The position numbers were made by a program, and so were the translations under genes. A stretch of DNA of 64,000 nt from Chrysopilus asiliformis (lineage: Eukaryota > Arthropoda > Insecta > Diptera > Rhagionidae). Positions 36,401-46,400 of the stretch are shown here, in pieces. The stretch's first letter is position 1; each line of letters starts with the position of its first letter. The notes under the pieces are model-generated. The model had not been told where the DNA came from. It saw nothing but the letters and a program-made list of their open reading frames with translations, and did not search any database. Location: NCBI GenBank assembly GCA_964034945.1, contig OZ035960.1, positions 103,284,733 to 103,348,732 of the forward strand. Reading direction: 5' to 3'.

Positions 36401-37174
36401 AAAAATGGCGGCCAAAATATCGATGATCCGTATTTGAAGCGATTGAATGGTGAATTACGGGATTTAACAGTGTTGCGGGAAGAGTTGCGGGAGCGTCGTC
36501 TTATGTTGGCCAACCTTTCGACATCGTCAACGTCTTCATCGTCGTCGCTTGCATCGCAGAATACAATCAGCGGTGGTACGAAGACATCGACAATTCATGA
36601 AGAAGACGAATCGCCTGGACGTAGACACTTTAAGTCCAATCACTACTCGAATTATTTTGGATCTCGCGACCGATCTCATCTAAACATGATCCCCGATACC
36701 GCATATCTTATGCAGGACTATGTCGACAGTTCATTTGAGGATGACGACGACGACTACGCAGAAGGCGATGATTGCGACGGTGATATCGACGAGATTGAGC
36801 ACGATGTGATCCTGGAAGAGGACGAAGAATATCAGGACGAAGACGAATATGAACAGATTGCAGCTAAACGGACTAGTAATAATACAATATCGTGTATTCA
36901 GCGTAACAGTACAATATCATCGTCGCCGCCACCACTGCTACTGGAGTCGCATCCAGGAACAGAATCCTGGGGTCATTCGAACAGCACAACATCTCTGGAC
37001 AGTCCATCTCAGGGTGGCGCCACCACACATCATCGGTACTATCATGTTTTCCGCGAGGGCGAACTGGACGCACTTATCAATCATCATGTGGCTAGCCTGC
37101 ACATTGTGTCATCTTATTATGAGCGTGCATCCTGGTGTGTCGTTGCCGAAAAAGTTCAAGTTTGGACAATTTGA
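27452..37174 (+). CDS. fid: fid / TRMT9B-like SAM-dependent tRNA methyltransferase family protein (main exons)
   Basis: Exons 27452-27969, 32162-32572 and 33704-37174, all with GT-AG junctions and compatible phase. With the exon at 18926 the protein is about 1488 aa. Family: Trm9/ALKBH8/TRMT9B methyltransferases, which in other members modify wobble uridine of tRNA. The Drosophila TRMT9B orthologue is fire dancer. Seen here: a Thr/Pro-rich start, then ERAYVHDVYENCEEPV, SAM motif I VCDVGCGNGRYL (about residues 156-167), CDNLELPFRDESFDAVLSLA, VVHHFATTERR and ARILRIGGRVVISVWALEQ. After about residue 260 there is a very long disordered linker (acidic, poly-Ser/Asn/Gln, repeated RKQSSLNEE and KQMSLNEAFL motifs). 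The C-terminus is RYYHVFREGELDALI, the conserved final block of the family, at about residue 1443. The linker of over 1100 residues is far longer than in human TRMT9B (about 450 aa in total). Identity is certain to family level; catalytic activity is not established. Confidence 0.9.
29663..30024. mobile_element. MITE, GTGCCGCTCC family, copy 2 (inverted relative to copy 1)
   Basis: The ends are GTGCCGCTCCACATGAGAGT and ACTCTCATGTGGAGCGGC. The interior is the reverse complement of the copy at 5777-6160: CAAGATGTCAAAAAAATCAAG here corresponds to CTTGATTTTTTTGACATCTTG there. The copy is slightly shortened at both ends and no target duplication is visible. Confidence 0.8.
30026..30243. repeat. 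Inner inverted repeat of the composite foldback
   Basis: The left arm is TTCTGGATAATTTAGGGTCACTGAATCTGAATCTGG...AGTAGTTT. The right arm is AAACTACTACCAGATTCGGATTCAGCGATCCCAAATTACCCAGAAAAG. The arms are about 45 bp and imperfect. It abuts the MITE copy 2 end directly. Confidence 0.7.
32573..33703 (+). other. fid: fid intron 3 with family X insertion
   Basis: Lies between donor GTATGA at 32573 and acceptor TTTTTTTAG ending at 33703. The first half (32573-33035) is unique, C-rich in places (CCTCCCACCACCCCTCCCC). The second half is a family X repeat copy. Confidence 0.6.
33040..33645 (+). repeat. Dispersed repeat family X, copy 4
   Basis: Two monomers ending CAGTTTTCGAGAAAACAGG and CACCGTTTTCGAAAAAAT, then the terminal unit (GAAATTAACCTTGCCATTCACG, TCAATCCTTTCGAAAGTTATGG), a short degenerate array (GATGGACAGACATACAGATGG) and the tail ACACCCTGGTGTAGTTCATTTTTGTGTTC. 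Confidence 0.8.
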
Positions 37175-37680
37175 GTTCTTCTCAATTTAGACGTTCCTTT
37201 CAATTGTCCTAATTTTCTACTAATCCTTATTAGCATTTGTTAAATTTTTTTCTTCATCAAAAATATTATATTGTATATAAAAATAATATAAAAAAATAGA
37301 CTGATTACAGTAAATCGAATTTATCTATGTTATCTGTGATCGTCAGTAACTAAAAAGATTTCGTTTTAACATTTATTTAAATTTAAATTGTTTCTAAATA
37401 ATTCGTAAAAGAATCATTGTTTAATTTTTGTTGAATACGAAAAAGACCTAACAACTAACAATATTGATTAAGAAAGTTTGAATATTCAACAATTAAAACT
37501 AAAAATGCATCATGCAATAAGTTTAACTTAAATTTTAAATGAACGCTTAACAAATATGACAAATCTATATTTTAACCACGCGGTGTTCGAACAAAAACTG
37601 TGAACTTTGAAATTTGCAAAACCCCGATTGCAACAACGAAACACTAATCAAGATTTCAGGGCCTATTTAAGAAAATGTAA

Positions 37681-37836
37681 TACAGTTGAACCTTGATAAG
37701 TTGAAGCTGACGGAGCAAAAGAAAAATTCGAGTAGTAAAATTATTCGCGATATGGAGATTCTGAATAAAACTCAAGGCGATTGAAAACAAAAACTTTTGG
37801 CTATCGTGGTATTCGACTTATCGAGGTTTCACAGTA
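37681..37836. mobile_element. pogo/Tigger-like MITE
   Basis: The left end TACAGTTGAACCTTGATAAG and right end CTTATCGAGGTTTCACAGTA are inverted repeats of the CAGT(t/a)GAACCTCGATAA type typical of pogo-group elements, which insert at TA. 156 bp, no open frame. Confidence 0.7.
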
Positions 37837-37958
37837 AATATTTTAGCATAACTAATGCAATAGTGAATCTTAGTATATTTTAGTTCAAGAAAAACATTTT
37901 TTTTAGAAAACAAAAACAATAATTGGCCATTTAAGAAAAATCTTGGAAAAAATATTAA

Positions 37959-38109
37959 GGGTATTCATGAAATCTCGCAAATGCCTCGTAAACAATGTAA
38001 ACTGTTTAAGTCTACCACCTCGTAAATTAATTCTCAAAAATGAAAAATCTTTTACGCATCCCTCGTAAGTTTGCGCAATCGGGAAACTTCTCTCGTTGCA
38101 AAAATACCC
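37959..38109. mobile_element. MITE, GGGTATTCA family, 151-bp copy
   Basis: The left end GGGTATTCATGAAATCTCGC continues AAATGCCTCGTAAAC. The right end is CTCGTTGCAAAAATACCC. The left end is the inverse of the right end of the 20861-21265 copy. Confidence 0.55.
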
Positions 38110-39029
38110 ATATTTTTTTCAACACCATAAAGTTTTTTTTTAGTTTTGCACAAAAACAAAATATTTTTTCTATTTGAAATTGTTTTCGCGTTTTTATTTC
38201 TTTCGTTTCTCTACTACCAGGTCGAAATAAAAATAGTTTTCTATTTTTTTCGGTGAATTTTCGAGTTGTTAATTTTAGATTTTTTTTTTGATTTTCCATT
38301 CTCTGATCCTTTTTTCCGAGATTTAAAAGAAACGACTAGGAGAAAATTCAAGTTTAAATTCATTGCACGGAGTTTTTTCTGTAAAAGATCGTTTTCACAG
38401 TGTCGATAATTTTACAAACAGAATTTATCTTATTTTTTCGGAACTTATTATACGTCCGCCATTCGAACACACTAATGGCGAATTCGAACCACAGATTTAG
38501 AGCGTAATCTACTCTGGAGCCGAAGAGTGCCAACTCAAGTCAATACAATTTTATTAGAAAAATATTGTCAAAATTTTCTATTCGATTTAAAATCTATATC
38601 GAGCAATTTTCGAGCAAAAAGAGCAGGTCATTCGAATACGCCATAAGTTCATTGTTTTTTATGGTCAAAATGTGTTTCTTTATATGCACCCTGTGAGAAC
38701 CCAATTTTTTTTTTAAAAAACCCCCCATTTTATCTCTGATGTCCTTGAAGCAACAAATCCCAAAGGATTTTAGGTTTTTGTACTCCTATTTAGTGAAAAA
38801 TAAATTTCAAAGTGCATTTTAAAATTATTAACTAATTTGTATTCACGTTCATTTTGCATTCACTATGAGAGCAATTTTTAAAATACAAAAAAATACATTC
38901 AGGTCGAATTGAGAACCTTTTCCTTTTTGGAAGTCGGGTAAAAACTGCCTAGCCCACAACTGGCATTGAAATCATTTTGATATTTAGAGAGCAAACGTGG
39001 TGCATCACCATTATTTTTTTTTAAATTAC

Positions 39030-39500
39030 AGCCAGAGCCACCGATAAAAACCCCTCAAATTCTTTTATTTCTTTTTCTATAAAAATGAATAACTTGTTTT
39101 TTAAGCCTAATAAACGGCCTACGATTTACAAAAAAAAATTCAAATCGTTAGGTCAACGCGTTCTCGAGTTATTTAAGATACGTACAATGGGTAGACCGAC
39201 ATACCAATAGACAGAGAGACCGACAGGATGACAGACAGACCGACAGACAAACCGACAGACAGACAGACAGACCGACAGACAAACCGACAGACAAACCGAC
39301 AGACAGACAAACAGACCTACAGACTGACAGACAGACAAACAGACCGACAGACCGACAGACAGATGCACGGACATTCTCATAATTTTGCCTGAATTGGATT
39401 TCGTACTGATTAGAAATTTTCTATCTGCCCCTATTCTCTAGTCGGTATCCGTCATGAATATGTACAATACTTTCCTTCTATAGAAGAGGAGGGTAAAAAT
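39030..39500 (+). repeat. Dispersed repeat family B copy with long GACA/GACC array
   Basis: AAATCGTTAGGTCAACGCGTTCTCGAGTTATTTAAGATACG is followed by a (GACAGACC)n array (39190-39365), then the family tail ATGCACGGACATTCTCATAATTTTG, GTACTGATTAGAAATTTTCTATCTG and GTCATGAATATGTACAATACTTTCC. The reading frames over the array are artefacts. Confidence 0.8.
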
Positions 39501-42439
39501 CATAAAAATAAAAAAAAACCGTAATAGATACGCATTTTTAAATACGCGACATTTTTAAATTTTTGCATCAATATTTCCATTAATTTGTCTAATTTCCGAA
39601 ATTTTCGAAAAGGTATATCTATTTTGATATCCAATGGCGTCCTTTGATTTTTTTTTACACTTCAGTCTATGTTGTAAGAATGAGTGTTACAAGAACCGAG
39701 AAGAAATCCCCACAAAAACTATATATTTTTTAGATTTCTTTGCTAAAAGTAAATTTCTTATTTCATGAACCACATGCCACATGTACAAAATGTCAAACAT
39801 GTTTTTAATCCTTCTCTTTTATTAAATGTTGTCTCGATTGCACTTGGTCTCAAATGTTGAGAAAATCTTCATTTACATTATTATTTTGGATAGTTTACTT
39901 AATTTATTTTAATAATAGCAATTATTATTAGTTACATCACTTTCTACAAATGATGTTTTGGCATACAAGTATATTTGTTAACTTTTCGAAAAACAACGTT
40001 CTTTCTTCAATGCATTTCTACAAGGAATCTTGAAAATACATGAAAATATGAAAGCAAAGATGTATATTATAATGCAAAAGACCTTCAGTAAACACAAGCA
40101 CAATTTGTGTGAGAACATTTCACCCTTCAAAACGTATTATTTCCATAACCAGATACGTCCAAAAACTGCACAAAACATTTGATTTCATTTTTCAGAAAAA
40201 AAACATTAAAATGTACATTTTATTTACTAATAACAACTTATTTACGAATGTATATCGACAAACGGTCTATACAAAATTATCTTTATGTAATAGTTTCTTA
40301 AGTATAATTTTTCTACTCAAAACAATATTTATAATTGTAATAAGACTATCGGAGAACTAACTCAAAATTAAAAGAAAAAACATAAAAAAAACTATCAATT
40401 TACAATTAAAAATAGTATTTAAAATTACATAAACTGCTCTAAAACTGTAAATACTAAAATAATTTAATAAATTAAGAATAAATTATGAACAATAAATTTT
40501 AAAAAATCATGTGAAAAACAGAGAACAATGAATATATCTATAAAAATTATTCATGCTATTAAAATAAAATTTAAAGAAAAACGAACTAATTATGAAATAA
40601 CAAAAAAAATAACATATAAAATAAAAACTAATATTTAAGATAATCATCATTTAAATTAAAATCTAGAAACAAACTTTAAAATTTTGATTCAAAATAAACG
40701 AATAACAAGCAACTAAAATAAATTAGTAAAAAAGAAACTTCTGAAAGTCTTTAAATTTATTCTAATTAAGTATGATAAAATAGCAAAATCAAAAACAATT
40801 ATCCAGAAAAATATTTCACTCATCAAATTCATAAATAAACATAACTCTTATCACAGAAATATAAGTACATTTGTAAAATTTTCCTTTACTACCCCAAAAA
40901 GCTAAAAGAAATATAATTTCAAAAGAAAGAATAAACTTTCAGAAAAATAAAAAGATATCAATGACTCAATTTTTTTTGATAAAAAGAAATAATCAAATAA
41001 TCAATCATACATCCAATATTATTCACATCCTTATTCGAACGATGAATATTAAATACATATTGAACTAATTTAAAAAAAAAAAACAAATTAAAATATTCGA
41101 AAAAAAATAAAAGATCTAAAAACAATGAGAAAATAAATATTAACATCTAATTCATATGTAAAAAGGTAACAAGCTGTCTTTTCTGTAATTGAAAATTAAA
41201 TTTAAACAAATTATCATGAAAAATAAAAGAAGAATCTCCTAAAGATTTCCAATATGTTTTATTCGTTTACTGACTTTGATTTAATCACTCAAGAGTTGTT
41301 AAATTTTACATTTTTAGGCAGCCGAGGAATACGACAATTTTGGTCCTTTTGGATGCGGACATAAAAATACTGCCTGGAAACTCTTTGCGTACACAGCGCT
41401 CATTTTGATAAAGTTGTATTCACTAGGAGATTTCGAGCGACATTAAAATGAATCTATGTCTGTGTCGTAGCCTTCTGGTGGCACTATCGTCGTCACAAAC
41501 GCGAACGCAAATATATTTTCTACTTTGCCAAAAAAACACGATTCTTTTCTTCTGACATAAATTGTATATGCAAAATTACTGCAGAAAACCGCCACAGCCG
41601 AGGGTAGCGCAATTAAATTGTAATATGTCGCAAAGTTACGTAAAATTAAATTTTATTTATACACTGTTTATACTAAGTTTATGGTAAAATGCACAGCAGT
41701 ATATATTTTAATCCCATATACATAAAAGTAAAGCAAAAACGAGGAAACCGATTGGTTTTAAATTTACATTGGGTGTGCCTCAGAATTCCAGTTCAAAAAT
41801 TGGTCATCCATAACAGTTTTTGTCGCAAGAGAGAACAGCAAATCAACCATATTATTGTCTCATATCAAAAACTGCTAACCTGATTTTAAGATGCGTATTT
41901 GCCGTTCTTTAATTTTACTTCATGTTTTGAATACGATTTTTCCATTTCAAACATTTTTTCTTCAGCATTTTTTCAAACCTTTAAAATGTGATTTACGGCT
42001 CATAACGAAATTTGCCTCGTCTGATAATCATGATTTTTTAATTCTTAATAATTTTATCTCACCGCAAACATTTTTTTAAAACATGTAATCTCGGGGATTT
42101 TTAGCAGAAACTTTAAAGAAAAAAGATACTCCCCAAAAAGACGTTTTTGTTTTCAATCTATTGTAGATGGTTTTTTTTATATTTTCAATCGTCGATAGCA
42201 GATTTAAAAGGATTTAAATTTTTAGGAGGCACACAAAAATGTTTCGCACGAAATTGCATATTTTGCGCGACTCAGCCCCCCTGAAATTTTGGTCCTTCAC
42301 CCAAAAAAGTCAAAATTTAAAAATTCAATATTTCGATATGTAAAAATGTTCGCCTGCGGCGCAAGATTCAGTCGAGGTGTCTTTTGCCTATAGAATTTCT
42401 ATTTTTAAAAAATCTCTCAAAATTGTAAACAAAACACCA

Positions 42440-42910
42440 TTAAGGAGGCCTTCCATTACCATGACTTCGGCAACTGCAAAAAATAGAGACACATTTATGT
42501 GAAGATACGTTGACGAGAAAGGGAGATAAGCATCAACTGCAAAAATTTGTCAGCAACTGCAAGAATAATTTCCCCTGTTTTTTTATGGCGATTTTATGGC
42601 GATTTCTACACAATCACACATTGTCCCTGTAAGTGAATAGTAAGCATGGACACATTCAAACTGTTATTATAGCGTGATGTCATTTTTCTCCTTCGCATGC
42701 ATAGTCAAAAGCTTTGTTACCATGCCAATTTGAACATTATATTCATAGCATAAGGTTTGATATGATTGCTATAAAATTGTAAAACTGGAAGGGATAGCGC
42801 TTAACTTGTATTAAGTGATTCCTATTTAGATCTACATAAGTATATCTTGCTCTAGTTTTCTGCATTTTTTTGCAGTTACAGAAGTCATGGTAATGAAGGA
42901 AAGCCTTTAA
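42440..42910. mobile_element. Inverted-repeat element with CATTACCATGACTTC arms
   Basis: The left arm is TTAAGGAGGCCTTCCATTACC through ATGACTTCGGCAACTGCAAAAAA. The right arm is TTTTTTTGCAGTTACAGAAG through TCATGGTAATGAAGGAAAGCCTTTAA. 471 bp with imperfect 45-bp inverted ends and possible TTAA at both edges. The interior is not coding. Confidence 0.7.
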
Positions 42911-43407
42911 ACTCAAAAATTTTTACAAATCAAGAAAAATGCTGTTGTAAAATACAATATGTGGAAATAAAATGTTTATAGTAAGTGTAGGAATTTTTTA
43001 TATCACGAACCATAATATAATTCTTCTAGGGTTCAAAAAGTATCGATGTTTTTTTTCGATATCTCTAATTTCTTCCCCGAAAAATGTCGAAATTAAATGA
43101 ACTGCGTTAAAATAGTTTATTTGTTGTTATGATATAAATACAATCATGACAAATTTGGTTCTGAGAGTTCTAGAATCAAGCCCCCCTCTTTTAATAAAAC
43201 TGTCTTCCGTTAATCGGTGATAGGCTAAAGTTATGAATCTCATTTCCCCCCCAACTTTTCCCCCTCTTATCAACGACCCTGCTAGTAACTAAAACTGTAT
43301 GAAACTGTCTTGTATAAAACTTTCCTCTTATAAAATAAAGAAATTAAAACACATTTTATACATATATATAAAAACATTAAATATATTTTCAAAAAGAAAA
43401 AAAATTA

Positions 43408-46400
43408 TCAAGAATCAAAATGTACATTATTTAACTTAATTCGTTTAACATTACTAGTGCTACAATTATTAATGTCATCAGACTGTTTTTTGTTATTTAC
43501 ATTATTACTAGAATTTTTCTTATTTACCAAATTCCATGTGATGACACCAATTCGATAATTTAATGATTTAATTTTAATTAGATTTCTTTGTTTTATAAAT
43601 GTATAAATTAACTCATCAGGTATATCGGGATATTTATTACATAACATTTGTATTAAATGATTTGTGACAGATTTCTTCTCCAGCCCCATATTCCGATTAT
43701 GAAACTCATTGAATGCTTCTTCCAGCCGATCAGCACGCTGCATCCACCATGTTGACGGTTTTTGCATATTATATGTATGTTCAACATCCGTTGATGATAC
43801 ATTGACTAGTGCGGAATGGATTTCTTTGAATTTATTAGCCGTCCATTGGACCACATAAGTAAAGCCGTCCTTCTCCGATTCAAAAATCTTGTCAATCGTA
43901 TCAATATTATGGCTAAAAATATTAATAAAACGACACATGACTCTCGCTCGTCGAACTATCTCCAAGCTAACCAATAGTTCCTTCTCTTCGTCGTGTCGTT
44001 CGAAATTGTGACGCACGGCACGGACGCCATTTTTTTGGAAAAAAATCCGTCGACTTCGATCGACTACATCCAGTGGTGTTGGCATCACTTCAGATCTTGG
44101 ATTTAGCATTTGTACAAATGTTTTTAATTCTTCCGAATTTAATTTATATGTTAATATGTTATATGTTTTATTAAACTTCGCTTTAATATTTGCTTCCAGA
44201 CATTTTAACGAATTGATAGAAATGAGAACGGCTTCCTTAAAATATTTAACATCCTGTGAATGATTATTATTTGCTATTAGCTCGGTTATACTGTACATTT
44301 TATCTAAAAAATTATTCTGTTCGTTTAAATTTGTACCGTAGGAGGACTTCGAAATTATCTTTTCATCACGGTTTCGACTGTTCATCACATCGAACCAATT
44401 ATTCACGGTTTCTATGAAATTCCCAAACGCCTCGATATCCGGATATTTACCGTTTTTCAGAATATTCGCATTCGTTTGTGAAAATATTTGGCAAGCTAAC
44501 GAGACTCTATCTCGACTTTTTTCGGAAACATCCAAATGGCTGCTATTTAATTTGAAATTTCCAAACGGTAAGAATAAATCGTCAAAAATTAATTTCTTCA
44601 ACGTGTCTTTTTGAAAAACCATTCCATCCTCCAACTCAATGTTATTTTCGAAAAAATTATTCTTCAATAGCAGTAATAAATCCGGTGCACTTGCGAAAAC
44701 ATAAATATTTTGATTAGTAAGACGATTAACAAAATAATGCTGCAATGGTGAAATATTTAACTCCTTCCATAAATTCTCATTCCTTCCATTCCAATTTAAT
44801 ACTACGGCAACTACGGTATAATTGATTTTCGCTAATGAAGAAATAATTTCCTCCAAGTCCAATTTCGATAATTTCTTATCAAACGGAAACAAAACTGGCT
44901 GTTTCCAATTGCCAAATAATCCACGTGCCAATACCACTTGCATTTTCGAATGCACACCCAAAATATTATCCGTTACCGGATTGTATTCGTACAGGCTCTT
45001 CACTTTGATCTCATCAATCAACAGCACAGTGAGACGATCTCGTTCTGATTTCGATTTCCCAAACAAGTCCAACATATTAAGAATAGTATCGGAGAATCCC
45101 TGGAATAAATCAACTTTTGACGGCCAATTGTTCAAAGCACTAGTCAATGGTAGCGGATAGTTCAAATGATGTTGCAGAAAATTGAAACTCTTTCGACTCA
45201 TATATCGTAATTTGATTGCCTGAAAACTATCGTCTATTGTCCATTCAATTTTCTTGTTCTCATTCGATATTGACATCATTTGGGCCGGCGAAAAGTTCTG
45301 TGAGAACTTTTCATTGTATTCCAGCATCAAAGATTTCTCCTTTTTCAATCGTATCTTTCGTAATGCCGCAGTCTTTGCTAATACTATGTCATTTTCTGAT
45401 TTTAAATTATCAACTAATTTCACTATGTCGTCGTAGTCCTGTCGCAATTGCTTTATTTGCCACTCCAACTTGCAGTTGTGATTTCTCGTTTTGGCGATCG
45501 ATTTGATTAATGTCTCTTGCGTAAAATCTTCATAGTCAGGTAGCATGTTTTCATGAGAGGTGGACAATCCATTTTGAATTGGATCACTATTCGTTACTGT
45601 CATATTTGTGCTATTTGTTGGTGGCTGCTCTTCAATGTCTGCGGTGAGAGATTTCAATGAACTGCTAACCATCTCATCCTCGTTCTTTAATCGAAATCTG
45701 TAGTGGCGGAGGCTAATATTATTGTTAATCGATGTTTTGTTGTCCGATTCAAAATGCTTTGCTGGCTGCATTGAATTAAAATGGCGACTAAACGGTGTTG
45801 ACCTGATGGGTCCTGGACGTGATCCTTTTGGTTTGCCGGTCAGTACCAAAATTGATGGTATCGCTGAAAACAAACAAAATTTTTAATTAAACGATGTTTT
45901 TTTTAATGAAATGTCAATTTTAGTTTAAGACTTTTGTCCGGATGTTTTTTTCCGGACAAAAGTCTACTTTTTTCGGATAAAAGTCCACTTTTTCCGGACA
46001 AAAGTCTACTTTTTTCGGATAAAAGTCCACTTTTTCCGGATAAATGTCCACTTCCGAATAAAAGCCCACTTTTTCTGGATAAAAGTCCACTTTTTCCGGA
46101 TAAAACTCCAATTTTCCGGATAAAAGCCCACTTTTTCCGGATAGAATCCCACTTTTTCCGGACAAAATCCCACTTTTTCCGGATAAAAGCCCACTTTTTC
46201 TGGATAAAAGTCCACATTTTTCGTACCAAAGCCCACTTTTTCCGGATAAAAGCCCACTTCCGAATAAAAGCCCACTTTTTCTGGATAAAAGTCCACTTTT
46301 TCCGGACAAAAGACCTTTTTTCGGCATTCCTTCATATATATATTAAGATGTATGATTTAAATATAAAAATATCAGTTGTGGTCAACACAAAACTTTCTTC

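Larger units (their letters stand above)
37175..43407. other. Intergenic region and fid 3' flank, AT-rich
   Basis: Six kilobases with no confident gene. The fid 3' UTR must start here, but no strong polyadenylation signal is evident close to the stop. Recognised inserts are listed separately (37681, 37959, 39030, 42440). The block 39880-41270 is extremely AT-rich and repeat-poor. A 42-codon open stretch after a good acceptor (41318-41446) is discussed under findings. Confidence 0.45.
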
